A stretch of 64,000 nucleotides of DNA from Schistocephalus solidus (GCA_017591395.1 WEDG01001519.1:124001-188000), one strand, 5' to 3'. Counted from the first letter of the stretch, positions 1 through 11,204 are shown. A program made the numbers and translations. The notes: generated from the sequence alone by a model not told the origin.

Positions 1-1049
1 TTCTCTCCGTCAGCCGCAGTTTGAATGACGCGCCAACATTTGAGATCATCGGCAAACATGGCAATATCGCAGTCCAGTTCGTTGGCACAATCGTTGATGT
101 AGACAATGAACAAAATAGGGCCGAGAACAGAGCCTTGGGGAACACCACTCTCAACCTCAACCTTGGTCGACTGTCTGTCGCTGATATGGACAGTTTGTGA
201 GCGGCCAGTTAAGAAGTTTTCTATCCATGTCAGGAGTCTACCTCTTACGCCTATGCGGTTGAGTTAATAAAGAAGGCGGTGGTACGGCACGCTATCAAAA
301 GCCTTTTTGAAGTCGATATAGACTGCGTGAACCGTTTTTCCTCTATCAACCGCTTCAGTCCAACGTTGTAAACAGTAGAGCAAATTTGTGACGCAGGATC
401 TACCTCTACGGAAACCGTGCTGCGCTTCGGATAGCAGATTGTTATTTTCGAAGAACTGCATTAGTTGTTGCTTAATTATTTTTTCCATGATTTTGCAGCA
501 AACTGAAGTTAGGCTGACCAGTCGATAATTGGTTGCAGAGACCTGGCTTCCACCATTATAAAGCGGCGTAATCCATGCGGATTTCCAGTCGGCTGGTAGA
601 CTTCCGGTCTGGAAGGATGTTTGGAAAAGCGTAGAGAGTGGTTTTGCCAACTCTCTCGCGAGCTCTTTCAACAGCTTGGCAGGTACTTCACACGGACCCG
701 GAGACTTGGATTCCTTTAACCCCAAAAGTTCATTGAGGACAGTAGTCTCGGTGAAATTAACCGTCTCGACTTTTGTATCCACTTCGAAGCCATCAGTAGG
801 GTGATCGTATCTCGTTTCCTTTGTGAAAACCGACTGGAAAAATTCCGAAAGATGATCAGCCTTCGCACCGTCTTTAGTAAGGTCTATGCCCTCGGCGGCC
901 CTTAGCAGGGGTATTGGATCCTTGTTCCGTGTATTCTGCATGAGGTAACCGTAAAACAGTTTCGGGTTCACGGTGGCCCAGTTCAGCAGGTCCCGATTTC
1001 TCTGCATTTTATACGCATTTAGAGATGCAGGAGTTCCGTCCGTGAGCAA
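1..1049 (-). pseudogene. LINE reverse transcriptase, one in-frame stop
   Basis: The minus-strand frame encodes the RNA-dependent DNA polymerase of the LINE. Visible motifs in order are a KSPGP segment, a TPLYNGGS/NYRLVSLTSV segment, AQHGFRRGRSC, the motif A segment YIDFKKAFDSV with its catalytic Asp, then after a single TAA at 264-266 the same frame continues with GVPQGSVLGPILF (motif B) and MFADDLK (motif C, Phe replacing Tyr in the usual YADD). Apart from the one stop, the catalytic residues from motif A to motif C are present up to the window edge, so the enzyme was probably disabled recently. The part from about 1049 to 850 is the linker between endonuclease and RT. Confidence 0.85.
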
Positions 1050-1073
1050 TTTTTTCCAAATCTCTGCTTTTTG

Positions 1074-2010
1074 TTAACTTCGATTTTTAAGGCCTGCGAA
1101 AGCCATCGCGGTCTGTTCGTTAACCTTTTTCTCAAAATTGGAGAGTGTTTTTACATAAGCCTGTGCAGTATGTCCCGGAACGTTTCCCAGTCCTCGGTTA
1201 CGTTTCCAAAGAATAAAGGTTCCCAATGAGTGCGCATCAGTTTGGCCCTCTATTCCACCGAAATCGCCTTGCCATATATTCCTTATGATTGTTGTGGGTC
1301 TTGCTGGTATAGAAAATAGTGAGTACTCCCATCGCAGCACCACGTGGTCACTTTTACCTAGCGGCGGTAGATATGACACTTCGTCGATGCTGTCCTGCGA
1401 CTTTGTGAGAACTAGGTCCAGGCAATTGGCCTGTAGTCCTTCGCACACCCTTGTTGGAAAAGTGACGAACTGTGTGAGAAGTAGCTTTAGCGTCGTGCTC
1501 AAAAGACAACCGTTAAAGGCTAGGTCAGAACTATGTGCGCAGGTTGAGCGCCAGTCGATGTGAGGCGCATTGAAGTCACCCATGATCAGGATATCCAACC
1601 GTGTAGCAATCTTTTCAAGCTCCTCTAGCAGGTAAGCATCGGCTACGGGGTCTCTTCCCGGTGGGCGGTAGACTGTCAGGACATCTAGACTTGATGTACC
1701 TGGCACTTTTTCGGATAGTCATATCGCCTCAAAGTTGTTTCTAAAACTCTAAGTTCGCTTTTCACGTATTTGAGTACGCCGCTTCCTTGACGCTCTTTCC
1801 TGTCTTTTCTGAAAAGTTGGTAGCCAGCCATAGTTACCTCTCGGTCGCCCACGTGTTGGGACAACCAAGTTTCTGTTATGGAAATTATATCTGGAGATAG
1901 ATCGCACACATGAATCTTAAGCTCGTCGAGCTTCGATAATATACTCTGTGCATTGATGTACAGAAATGTTAGTTTGCGGTTTGCTCGGAAAGTGCTAACA
2001 GTCGGGCGCG
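1074..2010 (-). pseudogene. LINE apurinic/apyrimidinic-type endonuclease, frameshifted
   Basis: An endonuclease/exonuclease/phosphatase (APE-type) domain that nicks target DNA for LINE insertion. The N-terminal half (about 2010-1690) shows LTFLYINAQSI and IISITETWLS, which carries the metal-binding Glu. The C-terminal half (1706 to about 1400) shows GDFNAPHIDW and the terminal GKSDHVVL, with the catalytic Asp/His. The two halves are in different frames and join across a frameshift in the overlap at 1685-1706. It lies directly upstream of the RT in the same orientation, as expected for a CR1-type second ORF. Confidence 0.85.
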
Positions 2011-2119
2011 AGCCCCTGTTTACTGGGCCAACTGCGTGGTAATCCGGAACGGGCCTCTCCATGGGGAGAACAATGGACGATGGATCACTTGGTTGTTGTA
2101 AATAACCAAATTTGTTTCC

Positions 2120-3071
2120 CCCTCGCTGAGCCGCCATCTTAGTTCGATGACAAGTTGATGGCGTTTGTTCCGCTCCGCAGGTGAGAAGTCCTGTTGAAAA
2201 AACTCCAGGGTTTGAGTTTTTTAACTTAAAGCGCCTAGACAGAATGAGACTGGCTTCCTGGCTACTGGTCCAGATAACTTTCAGAGGTCTAGGGTATGTT
2301 GATTCAGATGGGCTTTCGGGCCGTTTTCCAAGGCGGAAGGCTTTTTCCAGTTCAATCGACGTATTAGGTTCCAGCATATTGTTCAGGAGTACATGAAAGC
2401 GATTCATGTCTTCAGAATATCGGTCTACGGGAGTGGTTGCTGTTGATTCAGGTAGTCCCTGTATTATGAAACTTTTTTATCTGTCCGTGGCATTTTTTGT
2501 ACCTATGAAGCTGTCTTCCACTACCCGGTGGGAAGGTTTCACGTTACGCACTGGTTACGATGGAGCGGATGCTGATTGGCTATGTGTTGGCTTTGATCCG
2601 GTTTTTTTGGGTTTTGGCGAATTCCACGAGTTCGACGATTTTGAATTGCAGGTGGTGTGAATCTCAGTATTTCCTGTGGAGGACAAGGCAATGATCAAAG
2701 TCCCGTGTTCACGCTTTTTTGTGGAATCTCTCGAAGTTGGTTGTCCATTGACTTTTTCCTTCTTGGTGTCAGTTTTGCGTTTTGGACGGCTTTTTTTGTT
2801 TTAGGCGGACTGTTTTTGTCCTGCGCCATTGGTACTTGTTGTTCGGTAGCCGTAGAAGCTGTCGAAGTTGTTGTTGGGATACCCTTTGAACGCGTATCAA
2901 TGGTTTTACTCCTCGTAAGTCGCTCAATGGACTACTGAGTGGCATCAACTGCTTTAGAGGTGCCTTTTAGCGCAGATTTTATTTGCCTTATCTCATCCTC
3001 GAGCTGGTTAAGCTTGATGGACAGTTTCTGACAGCCTCCACAAATGGCAGTGTCGTCAATAGCGTGCATAT
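2120..3071 (-). pseudogene. LINE ORF1 (RNA-binding chaperone-like protein), degenerate
   Basis: The minus-strand reading begins with a Met at 3071 followed by a CGGC cysteine pair and a predicted coiled coil (KLNQLEDEIRQIKSALKG, near 3020-2965). Further on, after stops and frame changes in 2930-2500, it shows KSFIIQGLPES and a Leu/Lys-rich segment (ELEKAFRLGKR, RRFKLKNSNPGVF) typical of the RNA-binding ORF1 proteins of CR1-like LINEs. In the family ORF1p coats the element RNA. The two readable ends are joined by a stop-ridden middle. It overlaps no host gene that I can see. Confidence 0.6.
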
Positions 3072-3090
3072 TAATTTGACAGAGTGCCCG

Positions 3091-3172
3091 CCGCCGTGAT
3101 GAGGTGGTCGAGTGGTTAGCGAGCGTCGCCATCGCGTCGGTGGTCACGGGTTCAATTCCGGCTTGCGGCACG
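3091..3172 (+). tRNA. tRNA-like sequence (probable tRNA pseudogene or SINE head)
   Basis: A pol III box A (TGGTCGAGTGG) and box B (GGTTCAATTCC) are spaced as in a tRNA. The first seven bases can pair with TTGCGGC near the 3' end using G-U pairs. The T stem has mismatches and I cannot draw a clean anticodon arm, so this is more likely a tRNA-derived relic than a working tRNA. It sits immediately beyond the 5' end of the LINE, in the opposite orientation. Confidence 0.45.
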
Positions 3173-3433
3173 ACTTTTGAATTCTTGTGTGGTGACTTAA
3201 GAATTAACGGGTGGCTAAGTGAAGGTTTACACTTCCAGCGGTTTTACACTAGCAGTATATAAATTATCTACTCCGTCTTTTTTGCAAATTAATGGAATAA
3301 CTCGAACGTTCTTTACTACATCTGGTAGTGGAAGTTGCTAAAAGTATTTGTTATGACGTGTTACTCGATATAAATTTCACAATCAGTTGGACAGAATATG
3401 GATAATAAACGACTCAGCCTGTTTTGTAGATAC

Positions 3434-3656
3434 TCCTCAGAAAGCCTGACGAGCAGTTAGAGCCTGGATTGGACTGGTAGGTTGTGTAGGCCAAGCCAAG
3501 ATTTCCGGCAGGTTGATCTATTTGGAGAGCTGTCCTAGTCGAACAAAAAGTCCTTAGAAACCCTGGAGAGCCGTTAGAGAATGGATTGGACTGGTAGGTT
3601 GTGTAGGCCAAGATTTCCGACAGTGCTCGATTTGGAGAACTCTCCTGGTCAAACTG
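3434..3656. repeat. Two-copy tandem repeat, period about 117 bp
   Basis: Two imperfect direct copies share a core beginning GGATTGGACTGGTAGG, at 3466 and again at 3583, and a downstream stretch rich in GATTTGGAGA. The period is 117 bp. The minus-strand open frame across it is a product of the repeat (both halves read AYTTYQSNP) and I do not treat it as a gene. Confidence 0.7.
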
Positions 3657-3724
3657 TAAGGGTATCGAAGGCAACTGGACGGAAGATTCAATTAATTGAT
3701 TCAATAATTTGAACCAATTAATGT

Positions 3725-4885
3725 CTGTGGACTGTTTGTTTCAGTGCAAAGACTCGATTAAAACCGTACCCACCGGATAATACTTTACTAGATATATATT
3801 TTTTGGAAGCCATATAAAGAAAGTAAAAAGTAGGTAAATCTCTACTCACGATCAGATCAGTAGCCTAAAAGTTTTGCCCCTGTTGAACCTTGCGGCACCG
3901 TTATCGGATTATGCACATGCCTTTAAGCTAGTTTGTTGGCCGTTTTAGTTGAATTCTCAGGTAGACTGTTATAAGCGCTCTCATAGTAGGTGCGTTTATC
4001 ATATTCTAAAACCAAAAAAATCAGAATTCACCTGTGACATACGATGACTAACTCTTTATTAATTTTTCTGTGGGTCGAGAACACAAACCAGCTGCTAATG
4101 CATCCGTCGATTGAACGTCTAAACAAAATCTAAAATGTGTACATTATCATGATAAAGGCGTGATAGAAAGTGTCCAGGACTGTGCGCGGCTTCCATTTGC
4201 TGTCATGACAACGGGACGTGTGGCCTTCCGAATAATAAGCGGCCGATTCTTGCTGGCGAGAAAAAGGAGGAGGAATGTCGTTTCCAAATAGCCTGCTATC
4301 CTCACTGTACACCCCAAGTTATTTTTACTTGCCAGTGATGTCATCCACTGTTGAAACAAAATGTTTATTCACCTGACCATTAATAGAATCTCGAGTGTTA
4401 ATCGAAAAACGTTAGACAAATAAAATTCTTGCTCAAGTGGTGGTATCTCCTTGCTCTCACTGGGAGTAAGGTAGTTGTTTGTTCTTTTTCCGTCTTTCCA
4501 CCTATCCAGATAGTCTTCAGTACCGAAAAATGCTCATCCACTTGAGTAATTGCGGCTGACTACCAGATAACAACGGCACTTCTCTGGACCCAGATGGGCC
4601 AGTTTTGTTACAAGTGCCCCTTAGTAACTGTGATCACTTCGATGCGCCGTGTGACGTTCTCTACGAGTTGGACCAAGATTATTTGGCTGCCTTTTGAAAA
4701 AGTTACCATTTTCCGTCATCATAATTCGTTGTTTTTTGAGTGGTATTTCCGGATGGTATTACTTCAATTTTTTTCGGTTCCGATCTCTAATGCGGCGGGG
4801 TGGCGAACTTATCACACGTAACTACCAACATATGCGAAAAGGGTCAGGAGTTTAGCCTCCCAGTCACCAAGCTAATCACCCTCGC
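3725..4885. other. No gene recognised
   Basis: AT-rich intergenic-type sequence. Short open frames at 4130-4359 (minus) and 4594-4821 (plus) show no domain, no good splice sites and no start context that I trust. Confidence 0.5.
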
Positions 4886-4889
4886 TGAA

Positions 4890-5215
4890 AGTAAGTCAGG
4901 CCGAAAATTGTTTATAGCTTTGGCCTCCAATGAGAAATCAGTCAATCAATATATCGATCTAGCACCGGTGTATAGATAAAATTAAAGCGCGCACTGGGAC
5001 TGGTTTGTCTTTTTGCTGACGTTCTGGGGAGGTTGGCCGGCCGTCCCCCCAGACCTGTGTCACTGATCGCTGATTGGTTACTTATCCCTATAACTGTCAC
5101 GTGGTCTGTTTACACCATATGGCCTGACGATGGATTATAACTTGAGTTCGAAAACTTGGAAAAATAAACAACGGCCTCGGTGCTTGGCTATTAATGTTCT
5201 TCCTTACACATCTTC
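4890..5215 (+). mobile_element. Penelope-like element 3' end (GIY-YIG C-terminus and 3' tail)
   Basis: The stretch 4930-4985 matches the 3' coding end seen in the other PLE copies of this window (the ...NRHIDLAPA... segment at 33.26, 49.39 and 51.25 kb), although stops are present here. It is followed by a roughly 140-bp tail and a hammerhead-like core at 5124-5153. The closest relative in the window is the copy at 51.0-51.45 kb. The RT is missing, so this is a strongly 5'-truncated relic. Confidence 0.6.
5124..5153 (+). ncRNA. Hammerhead-ribozyme-like core
   Basis: The conserved CTGACGA box at 5124-5130 and GAAA box at 5150-5153 are separated by a segment that can only partly pair (GGA...TTC type). 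It sits at the 3' end of a PLE, where hammerhead motifs are known in these elements. One base between CTGACGA and the stem appears unpaired, and activity is not implied. Confidence 0.4.
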
Positions 5216-5389
5216 AAAGAATATTAATGGTCCATTGTATCCTACAGAATCTGCAACTGTTGACCGAACACCTAGGAATGATTCTGTTAGAACAAAACTA
5301 TAAAGCTTGAGTTTCTGTAATCATGATCAGGAAGCTGAATCACAGGTCGTATTGCGTTTTATCTGATTGCGGGACGAATAACTGCAGAA

Positions 5390-5900
5390 GATGACCTATT
5401 TTATTAAATTTCAACGGAAATTCTGAAATGCGTTATCGATTCAAATAAATTACTGAAGTCTGCTTGTCGTATTGATTATCGTACAGCCTTGTCCCACGAT
5501 ATTTCAGCTACAGTAAACTAAACAAGCACCCAAGACGTCAATTCAAAAGTATTTGGCAATTCAAATTTTTTTAAAACCAACACTACCCTTTCTTAAGTAT
5601 ACGATTTGAAGACGACGCAATTTTCTACCAAGCGATTATACGGCGGAAGATTTTGCGCATATTTTATATAAAATATATTGGAATTTGTAAGGACAGTTAA
5701 ACCAGTGAGTACAATACATACTACTTAAGTAACCATTTTTACAGGGTATACATTTTGCAGGCGTTTAGAAAGAAGCTCTTTTAGAAGCCGGCATCCTACT
5801 GCGACTGAAATGTGTTGGGTTTAGGCTACAAAATAATTAGTATAACAACCATACCTAAGTAATTGGTTCGAATCGGAAATAAATTTCAGAAATTCGGTCG
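5390..5900. repeat. Interspersed AT-rich repeat, unnamed family, copy 1
   Basis: This stretch shares a series of blocks with 9,400-9,745, 17,640-18,080, 27,190-27,500 and 38,130-39,060: an AAAATAT...TTTGAATTT block, then a GGGCATC-like block, an ACTTAAGTA-like block followed by a T-run and CAG, and an AAGTAAT...TTCGAA block. The copies are very diverged, with no open frame common to them and no terminal repeats that I can place. Boundaries are approximate. A dead DNA transposon or other nonautonomous element is possible. Confidence 0.4.
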
Positions 5901-5904
5901 ACAT

Positions 5905-7140
5905 TTAATGAGAAAGGGAATCTACTGTACGTTGGAATTCTCAAAAAGTACTGAGTTCGGTATTCACGCCCAGTCATCCGGGTCTGGAGATATGATCCGA
6001 TTTGCTGAGTTCGATGAATAACCCCGAACCTGGCACCCCAATCTCCTTCAGGTTGGCATGTTGCATTTCGGAGGCCCGTCATTGAGAGTTGCTGGAGTTA
6101 TCTGCAACGACGTCACTCAAGTAATTGGCTCAGTAAATTGGATTTGTGGCACAAAAGAACAATTTTTTTTTCCCCTCGAGGGGAATGACAAGTTTTCGAT
6201 TAAGGTAAATCTCCTGGCACTGTATTTCTAGGTAAATTAAATATTGTGGTTAGCAAAAGATAGATAGGTAATCATTGAGAATAATGTTTCAGTGCACAGA
6301 CACTTCGTGGCCTAACATAAGAAAGTTTACGAACTTCACACATAAAAAACCTTTGTAACTCACAGACCATCTAAACCGCATCCATGGAAGCTATATTGCG
6401 ATGAAAAACGACCATTCTTTAAAAAGAAAGTATACTGTCAAGTGTGAGTGAAACTGCGACGCGCTGGACAGCAGTTAGTCATGCGCGGGGGGAGTGAGAG
6501 GACGGCAGGGGGAATGGAGTTATGCCTGGTATGGATCCTTACCACGGTAATGCGAGGTTGAGCACATGCTCTAGCTACTTACCGAGTTCTGGTTTTCTTC
6601 TCCGTATTGCAGTGGCCTCTGCAAAGCTGATGATATGCCCAGTCGTCGCTCGAAGTATGACATTAAGTGCAGTGATTAGGTCCATAACATGACCATTTTC
6701 CACCAGTTGCTTCGTACCTTATTTTCCTCCCTTAGCAGCCACTTCGGCATATTTTCAACTGACCATGTTGCCAACTGCCTTTGCGGGCACCCAGTGTACT
6801 TGTAGCCACGCTAAAATGTCTGGACTTTCTCCTTTTTGAAAAGTCTGGCCCATCGTACACGGCCCAGATCGTGTGTGGCACGCGTAGATGCACAAGTGAG
6901 TCCTGTCAGACACTTTGACCAAATTCAAACATCAAATGGCTCACAATTTCAGACAGTCAATCCTGCAGATAGATCGGTACTTGGTCTACGTTGGAATACG
7001 CTGGGCCGAAACGGAGTTCAGACTGGCTCATAGCACGCGTTTATCTGTCAGTGGGGTACAAGAAATACTGCTGACACTGGGGGAAACCATCCTCAGTGCA
7101 CTCCGTTATTCCACGAGCCGGAAGTCGTAGATTGGAAGGA
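5905..7140. other. No gene recognised
   Basis: Mixed intergenic sequence. The minus-strand frame at 5855-6082 lies partly in the interspersed repeat. A T/C-rich stretch with an AG at 6590-6612 looks like a splice acceptor, but no convincing exon follows. Nothing else can be supported. Confidence 0.4.
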
Positions 7141-7154
7141 TTCTTGCTAACTGC

Positions 7155-7400
7155 CGGGAGAGAGAGAGAGAGTTACGCTTTATTTTGAAATTAAAATTCC
7201 AAAACTTTCAGCAAAAAATGTCCTCCATTCACCGTGAATAAGGTTGGGAACACAAGCCACACAAAACCGGAAGATCACAAACAAATGGTCAAAGAATGCA
7301 CATATTAACCTCATGAAGAATCATTCTTGAATGCGTCTCAAAATATCGACAAAATTGGACTTCTTTCAAAACTGTGCCAGCGTCGTGCGCCGATGACCTC
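7155..7400 (+). repeat. Interspersed repeat starting with a GA run, copy a
   Basis: A short (GA)n run, then GAGTTACGCTT and an AT-rich body with TTTCAGCAAAA...TCCA...TCACCG. The same order occurs at 9,966-10,210. It is a two-copy family in this window with no coding capacity; the boundaries are approximate. Confidence 0.45.
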
Positions 7401-7567
7401 ATTTTTGTTGTTCAAAAAAACAAATAAGGTTAAGAATCGGTATAAAATGGGTCAAATAGGCTAACCGACATAGATATAAGAAATTTCACATGCGAATGGA
7501 GAGCGGAAAAGATGGCGGCTCAATTTCAAAAGCCCGCGGTCATTCTTGTACATGTGTGTGAGTCATT

Positions 7568-7755
7568 AAAACGAGCCACGTGCTAGATGCGCTGGACAAT
7601 GCGGGTGCCAGATCAGAGCACGACACGCGTTATTGGGGGACTGCGCAAACTGAACGAATGGTGCGAGTGTGGGCAGCAGGTCACACCACGTCAGCCACCT
7701 GTCTTTGATCCTGCCGTAAGGCCGCGCAGAGGTAGATGGTGGTTGGCGCCTCAGT
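7568..7755 (+). repeat. 365-bp high-copy repeat, degenerate partial copy (plus)
   Basis: The left part aligns with the start of the repeat as seen at 40.7 kb: a GCCACGTG motif, then GATGCGCTGGAC, then a GGGCACGACAGGCGTTATT-like block and a CAGCCACCTG block. The copy is shortened and mutated. See the tandem array at 30.4-31.55 kb for the family description. Confidence 0.6.
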
Positions 7756-7759
7756 GATA

Positions 7760-8055
7760 GTAAATAAAAAGGTGATTTTCACCTCAAATGAGTATTTTTG
7801 TCGGGTATCAGTACGTTTCACATTCTGCAACAAATGCATCCAGCCACTCGTTTATTAAAAATTATACTTTTTTACAAAGCATTGATGGGATTTACGTCAA
7901 TTTCTCCCTAACTTTGACTGAATCATGATGAATCGACCGGATACCTGATAGGGCGCCAGCGCAGGTGATTATGCATTCTCTAGAGAGAAAGACCCAACGA
8001 ATATGAGCCTGCTTACCTTGCATGAAATGGAATTTTACTTTTTTTCAGTTTATTG
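7760..8055. other. No gene recognised
   Basis: AT-rich spacer between a degenerate repeat and a SINE. No open frame or RNA signal stands out. Confidence 0.4.
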
Positions 8056-8060
8056 GTTGA

Positions 8061-8364
8061 ATGGCATTACTGAGAAAGACAAGAGAGACTCAAATGGTTA
8101 TTCCTGGCTTATGAGCCATCATCAGCCAGCCAAACACAATCGTGGGTGTTGAGGCACCCGAAGCTCGAACCCGTGACCTGTTGGTTAGGTGTCCAACGCT
8201 CTAACCGACTGCGCCACAAGCTCGTTGTCCTGTCGGTTTTGATCGGGAATATTACCAATGGTAGCGGTTCAAGGACGCACTCGTCCCGTTGTGCCTAGGG
8301 GCCCACTCTAGAGCCCCACCAGTGACCGCAGAGCGGCTACTGATATAGACAGAATGACATTACC
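8061..8364 (-). mobile_element. tRNA-derived SINE, family 1 (minus copy)
   Basis: Read on the minus strand the tRNA-like head runs from about 8223 to 8152, with box A TGGCGCAGTCGG and box B GGTTCGAGCTT, followed by the family body (CAACACC..., TGGCTGGCTGATGATGGC, AAGCCAG..., CTTGTCTTTCTCAGTAATGCC). Upstream of the head lies the family tail (GGGGCTCTAGAGTG...CCCGATC...CGACAGGACAACGAG), so the copy behaves like part of a tail-to-head dimer. It abuts a plus-strand copy at 8374. Confidence 0.75.
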
Positions 8365-8373
8365 GACAAGACA

Positions 8374-8670
8374 ATGAGCTCTGGCGCAGTGGATTATAGC
8401 GTTGGACTCATAACCAAAAGGTCGCGAGTTCGAGTCTCGGGTGCCGCAACACCTGGAGTTGAGTATGGCTGGCTGAAGATGGCAACTATGTCATAAATGG
8501 CCATTCCAGCCTCCTTTTTCTTCGTTGGTAGACATTCTGCCTATACCACAAACCGCTCCGCAGCTGCTGATGGTGGTGCTCAAGAGTTAGCCCCAACGCA
8601 TGGCGGGACGAGGGTCTCCCGTAACCGATCGTTGAGCGTCCATATACCATTGGTTCACTGGTTGCTGATA
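8374..8670 (+). mobile_element. tRNA-derived SINE, family 1 (plus copy)
   Basis: The head begins at about 8376 with box A TGGCGCAGTGG and box B AGTTCGAGTCT. Its anticodon-arm region reads TTGGACTCATAACC, resembling an elongator tRNA-Met with anticodon CAT. The body (TGGCTGGCTGA, CCATTCCAG..., GTAACCGATCG) matches the copies at 22.5, 26.3 and 35.5 kb. Together with the minus copy it forms a head-to-head inverted pair. Confidence 0.8.
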
Positions 8671-8699
8671 GATAAAAAATGACAGCCAAGTCAACTTCA

Positions 8700-9395
8700 G
8701 TTGTTCTGATATTCCTCTACGGTATTTACTTGGGCGTCGTCCTCTGACAAAATTAGAGGGCCGTTTATTTCTAACTTTAGCCCCAACTGTCAGGAAAAGT
8801 GGGCGGAGGGAGTGGGTGAGATTTTTAAAAACCCACCGTTCACCTTGCCATTGATTTTTCAAAAATGTTTCCTTTACTTTGCAAGTGTTTGCCGCATAGA
8901 CGACCATTCAGTCGCGTCAAGTCGTTTGATAAGGATAGTCAAGTGCATTTACGAAAAAAACGAAAAGAAAATGAACTTTCCTCTTCATGTCAACCAACGA
9001 CAGAAGGAGAGTTTTAAATTTCAATCCCTTTTTTGGACAACAAGGAGCGAAGTTAGAGCAAACCGCATACGTAAACTGTGGAGGTAGCCACTTTGACCCG
9101 TTGCTCAGATCGGGCAAAGTCGGTCAAACATCAAAGTAACGTCCTGTTTCATAGAATTTGCTCTTTTTATTTGAACTTTGTTTTCACGCCCGCAGGCCAC
9201 TGCAGTACTTTTTTATGTGGTTAGGAGCTTTCGTGATCGACCGATGGGGGAGCAACATATACAGTTACCCAAAATTAGTGCGCAATGAAATCCTCAGGAT
9301 GCTGGCAGTTGAATAGGCTTCCTTCCGGCATTACTAAATGGATAGTCAAAATGCTTTATGAATGGATATTTCACAATATTAAACTTTTCCATATT
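8700..9395. other. No gene recognised
   Basis: Open frames at 8587-8907 (minus), 8812-9087 (plus) and 8917-9117 (minus) overlap each other on opposite strands. None shows a domain or credible splice signals, so I see no supported gene. Confidence 0.4.
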
Positions 9396-9399
9396 TGAA

Positions 9400-9745
9400 A
9401 GGTTTTTGGGCAGAAATATGTCCTTTCTTCAAGTCTAACTTTGAAGAAGATGAAATGAGTACGCACGAAAATGTTTTTACACATTTTTTTCGATAAAATA
9501 TGTATTTGAATTCATCAGGGCATCCTAAATTAACGAGAGAAATTGACAATAAATAAGTAGTCATTTATTACAGAATCTAGTTTTTTTGCAGGTGGTCGGA
9601 GATAGGCTCGTTAAGAAGTCGGCATCCAAATGTGACTGGTATATAAAGAGATAATTCTGTGTGTTTATTAATCTTACGACCCTACGTAAGTAATAATTTC
9701 GAAACGAAAGCTCATTTCGGAATTTCGTTTGATATTTCCCGAGAT
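9400..9745. repeat. Interspersed AT-rich repeat, unnamed family, copy 2
   Basis: It contains the same ordered blocks as copy 1: CGATAAAATATG...TTTGAATT, GGGCATCC, AAGTAGTC, a T-run ending in GCAGG, AAGTCGGCATCC and AAGTAAT...TTCGAAA. This is among the clearest copies. Confidence 0.45.
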
Positions 9746-9965
9746 AGAAAATCTACAGACTACGTCTGAGGACCCTTGATTGAGTCCCAATGGTCAACGG
9801 CACACGCTTATCCCATAATTCGATCGTGAACGCTCTTTTAAAGTACGCTAATGTTCCCGATTGCAGTCCTTGATGAATGGTAGGGCCTTGGAATTAATTA
9901 ATTTCGATTACCACTGAACGCGCTTCTGAGTCTTATATCCTGCAAAATTTGGGTTTTATCAACAA

Positions 9966-10210
9966 AGAGAGGGAGAGAGTTACGCTTGTTTTTGAAAGTA
10001 TGATCCCAGGATTTTCAACAAAACAGTCATCCAGTCACCGGATTATAGTGTGAATTCAATAGAGATAACGTCGGAAGGTCACCAACGATATCTAATGGAC
10101 GAAAAATGCCTTTTTTGTCGTCAGGAAGATACATCGACAGGCATTGAGTCATAACATTTACACATGAGTTTATGTTCCTTAAAACGCTGTTCCTATTGTG
10201 CGAAGATGAT
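9966..10210 (+). repeat. Interspersed repeat starting with a GA run, copy b
   Basis: Second copy of the family at 7155-7400 (GAGAGAGTTACGCTT, TTTTCAACAAAA, TCCAGTCACCG). It runs into the PLE piece that starts near 10,240. Confidence 0.45.
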
Positions 10211-10239
10211 CTCATTATTGGCCTGTTAACATGCCTGAA

Positions 10240-11200
10240 GGTAGAGTCAGGCGAATCAAAGGTATCCTTTGATTTCGGTTCACTCTTCACCTACATTCCA
10301 AAACATTCAGCAATAGACGTTGTGGAACAACTACTGGCTGAAGGTTATGATGAGACAGACAGGCCCCTAAGTCTGAAAACCCACTCGAGATTTTGCGACA
10401 CTGCCTCAGAATCCATTCAACACGAAGTGGTCCTTTAACGGATCGAACACTTGGCGTTCAGCAAGTATCAATAAGTGATCTGGGCTCGTTATGTCAATAA
10501 CACTTGCTTAACCGCCATGACAGCTGATCTTTAGCACTTCAAAGGATTAGTGAACTCGATTGATCGAATATTCAATTCATGATGGAAGCGGAACCAAACA
10601 ACTTTTATTTCCTCGATGTACTTGTGCACCGGTGTGCAACTCGACAAAAGCAATTTACGGTATATCCAAAATTCAACAACACCAGGTACATAGTACCGTT
10701 TAAAAGTAATAAATGTATGTCTCATAAACATAGCTGTGTCCGGACTCTATGCCAAATATTTATAGCACATTGAAGCACGTCAGCTGGCAACAAACCGAAT
10801 CAGACATCATCCTAGCCGAGTAAACACGCGTAGGTCCAAAGAAGTCTCTCGACTACTTCAACTCCTCAGGCTGCAATTTATCACCTTGTGATGCAACCGA
10901 AAAACAGACTACCCCTACGGAAACCCCGGCAGGTTTTCCGCTGAACGTTGCAATCAGTGGGATTGTAAATACGTCATAAAAACTGGAAGAAAATGGTAAG
11001 CCTACCTTAATGAGCACGAACTGGCAACTCCAAGACTAGACCCAAACTCTATCTTGTAACTCATATCAAAGAAACTGGCCATACTTTTTACATTAAGGAG
11101 TGACCACCGTAGGCTAAGGTACGTCAAAAACCGAACGACTAACACTGGGGGCAGAATATTCAGTTGCTATCTCTGTCAACAGGTATCTCTTTCTGTGGCT
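10240..11200 (+). mobile_element. Penelope-like element (RT to GIY-YIG), broken
   Basis: A plus-strand PLE relic. The RT motif A segment KVSFDFGSLFTYIPKHSA is readable at about 10,255-10,310. Motif C at about 10,480-10,505 reads WARYVNNT, where the family has YVDD, so both catalytic Asp residues are lost. The post-RT segment NFYFLDVLVHRC and HKHSCVRTL follow (about 10,600-10,745). The GIY-YIG part (about 10,920-11,060) shows CNQWDCKYVIKTGRK and ARLDP-like sequence, resembling the 59.4-kb copy. Several stops and frame changes are present, and the 5' part before motif A is missing. Confidence 0.75.
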
Positions 11201-11204
11201 TATG

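Larger units (their letters stand above)
1..3071 (-). mobile_element. CR1-like non-LTR retrotransposon (LINE), broken, runs off the left edge
   Basis: Read on the minus strand this is one element in the order ORF1 (3071 to about 2120), endonuclease (about 2010 to 1570), linker, and reverse transcriptase (about 850 to 1 and beyond). This order and the motifs fit the CR1/Jockey-type LINEs common in flatworm genomes. It would have copied itself by target-primed reverse transcription. The copy is dead: ORF1 has several stops and frame changes, the endonuclease has a frameshift near 1690-1706, and the RT has an in-frame TAA at 264-266. The frame is otherwise well kept, so the copy is not very old. 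The 3' end lies outside the window. The CR1 3' end at 56.6 kb could be from the same or a related family. Confidence 0.85.

Noticed and set aside
8374..8450. Functional tRNA-Met(CAT) gene
   Set aside because: The head resembles tRNA-Met but the acceptor and anticodon stems are mismatched and the sequence continues into the SINE body.
8812..9117. Overlapping 66-106-codon frames on both strands
   Set aside because: No domain, no splice sites, mutually antisense.
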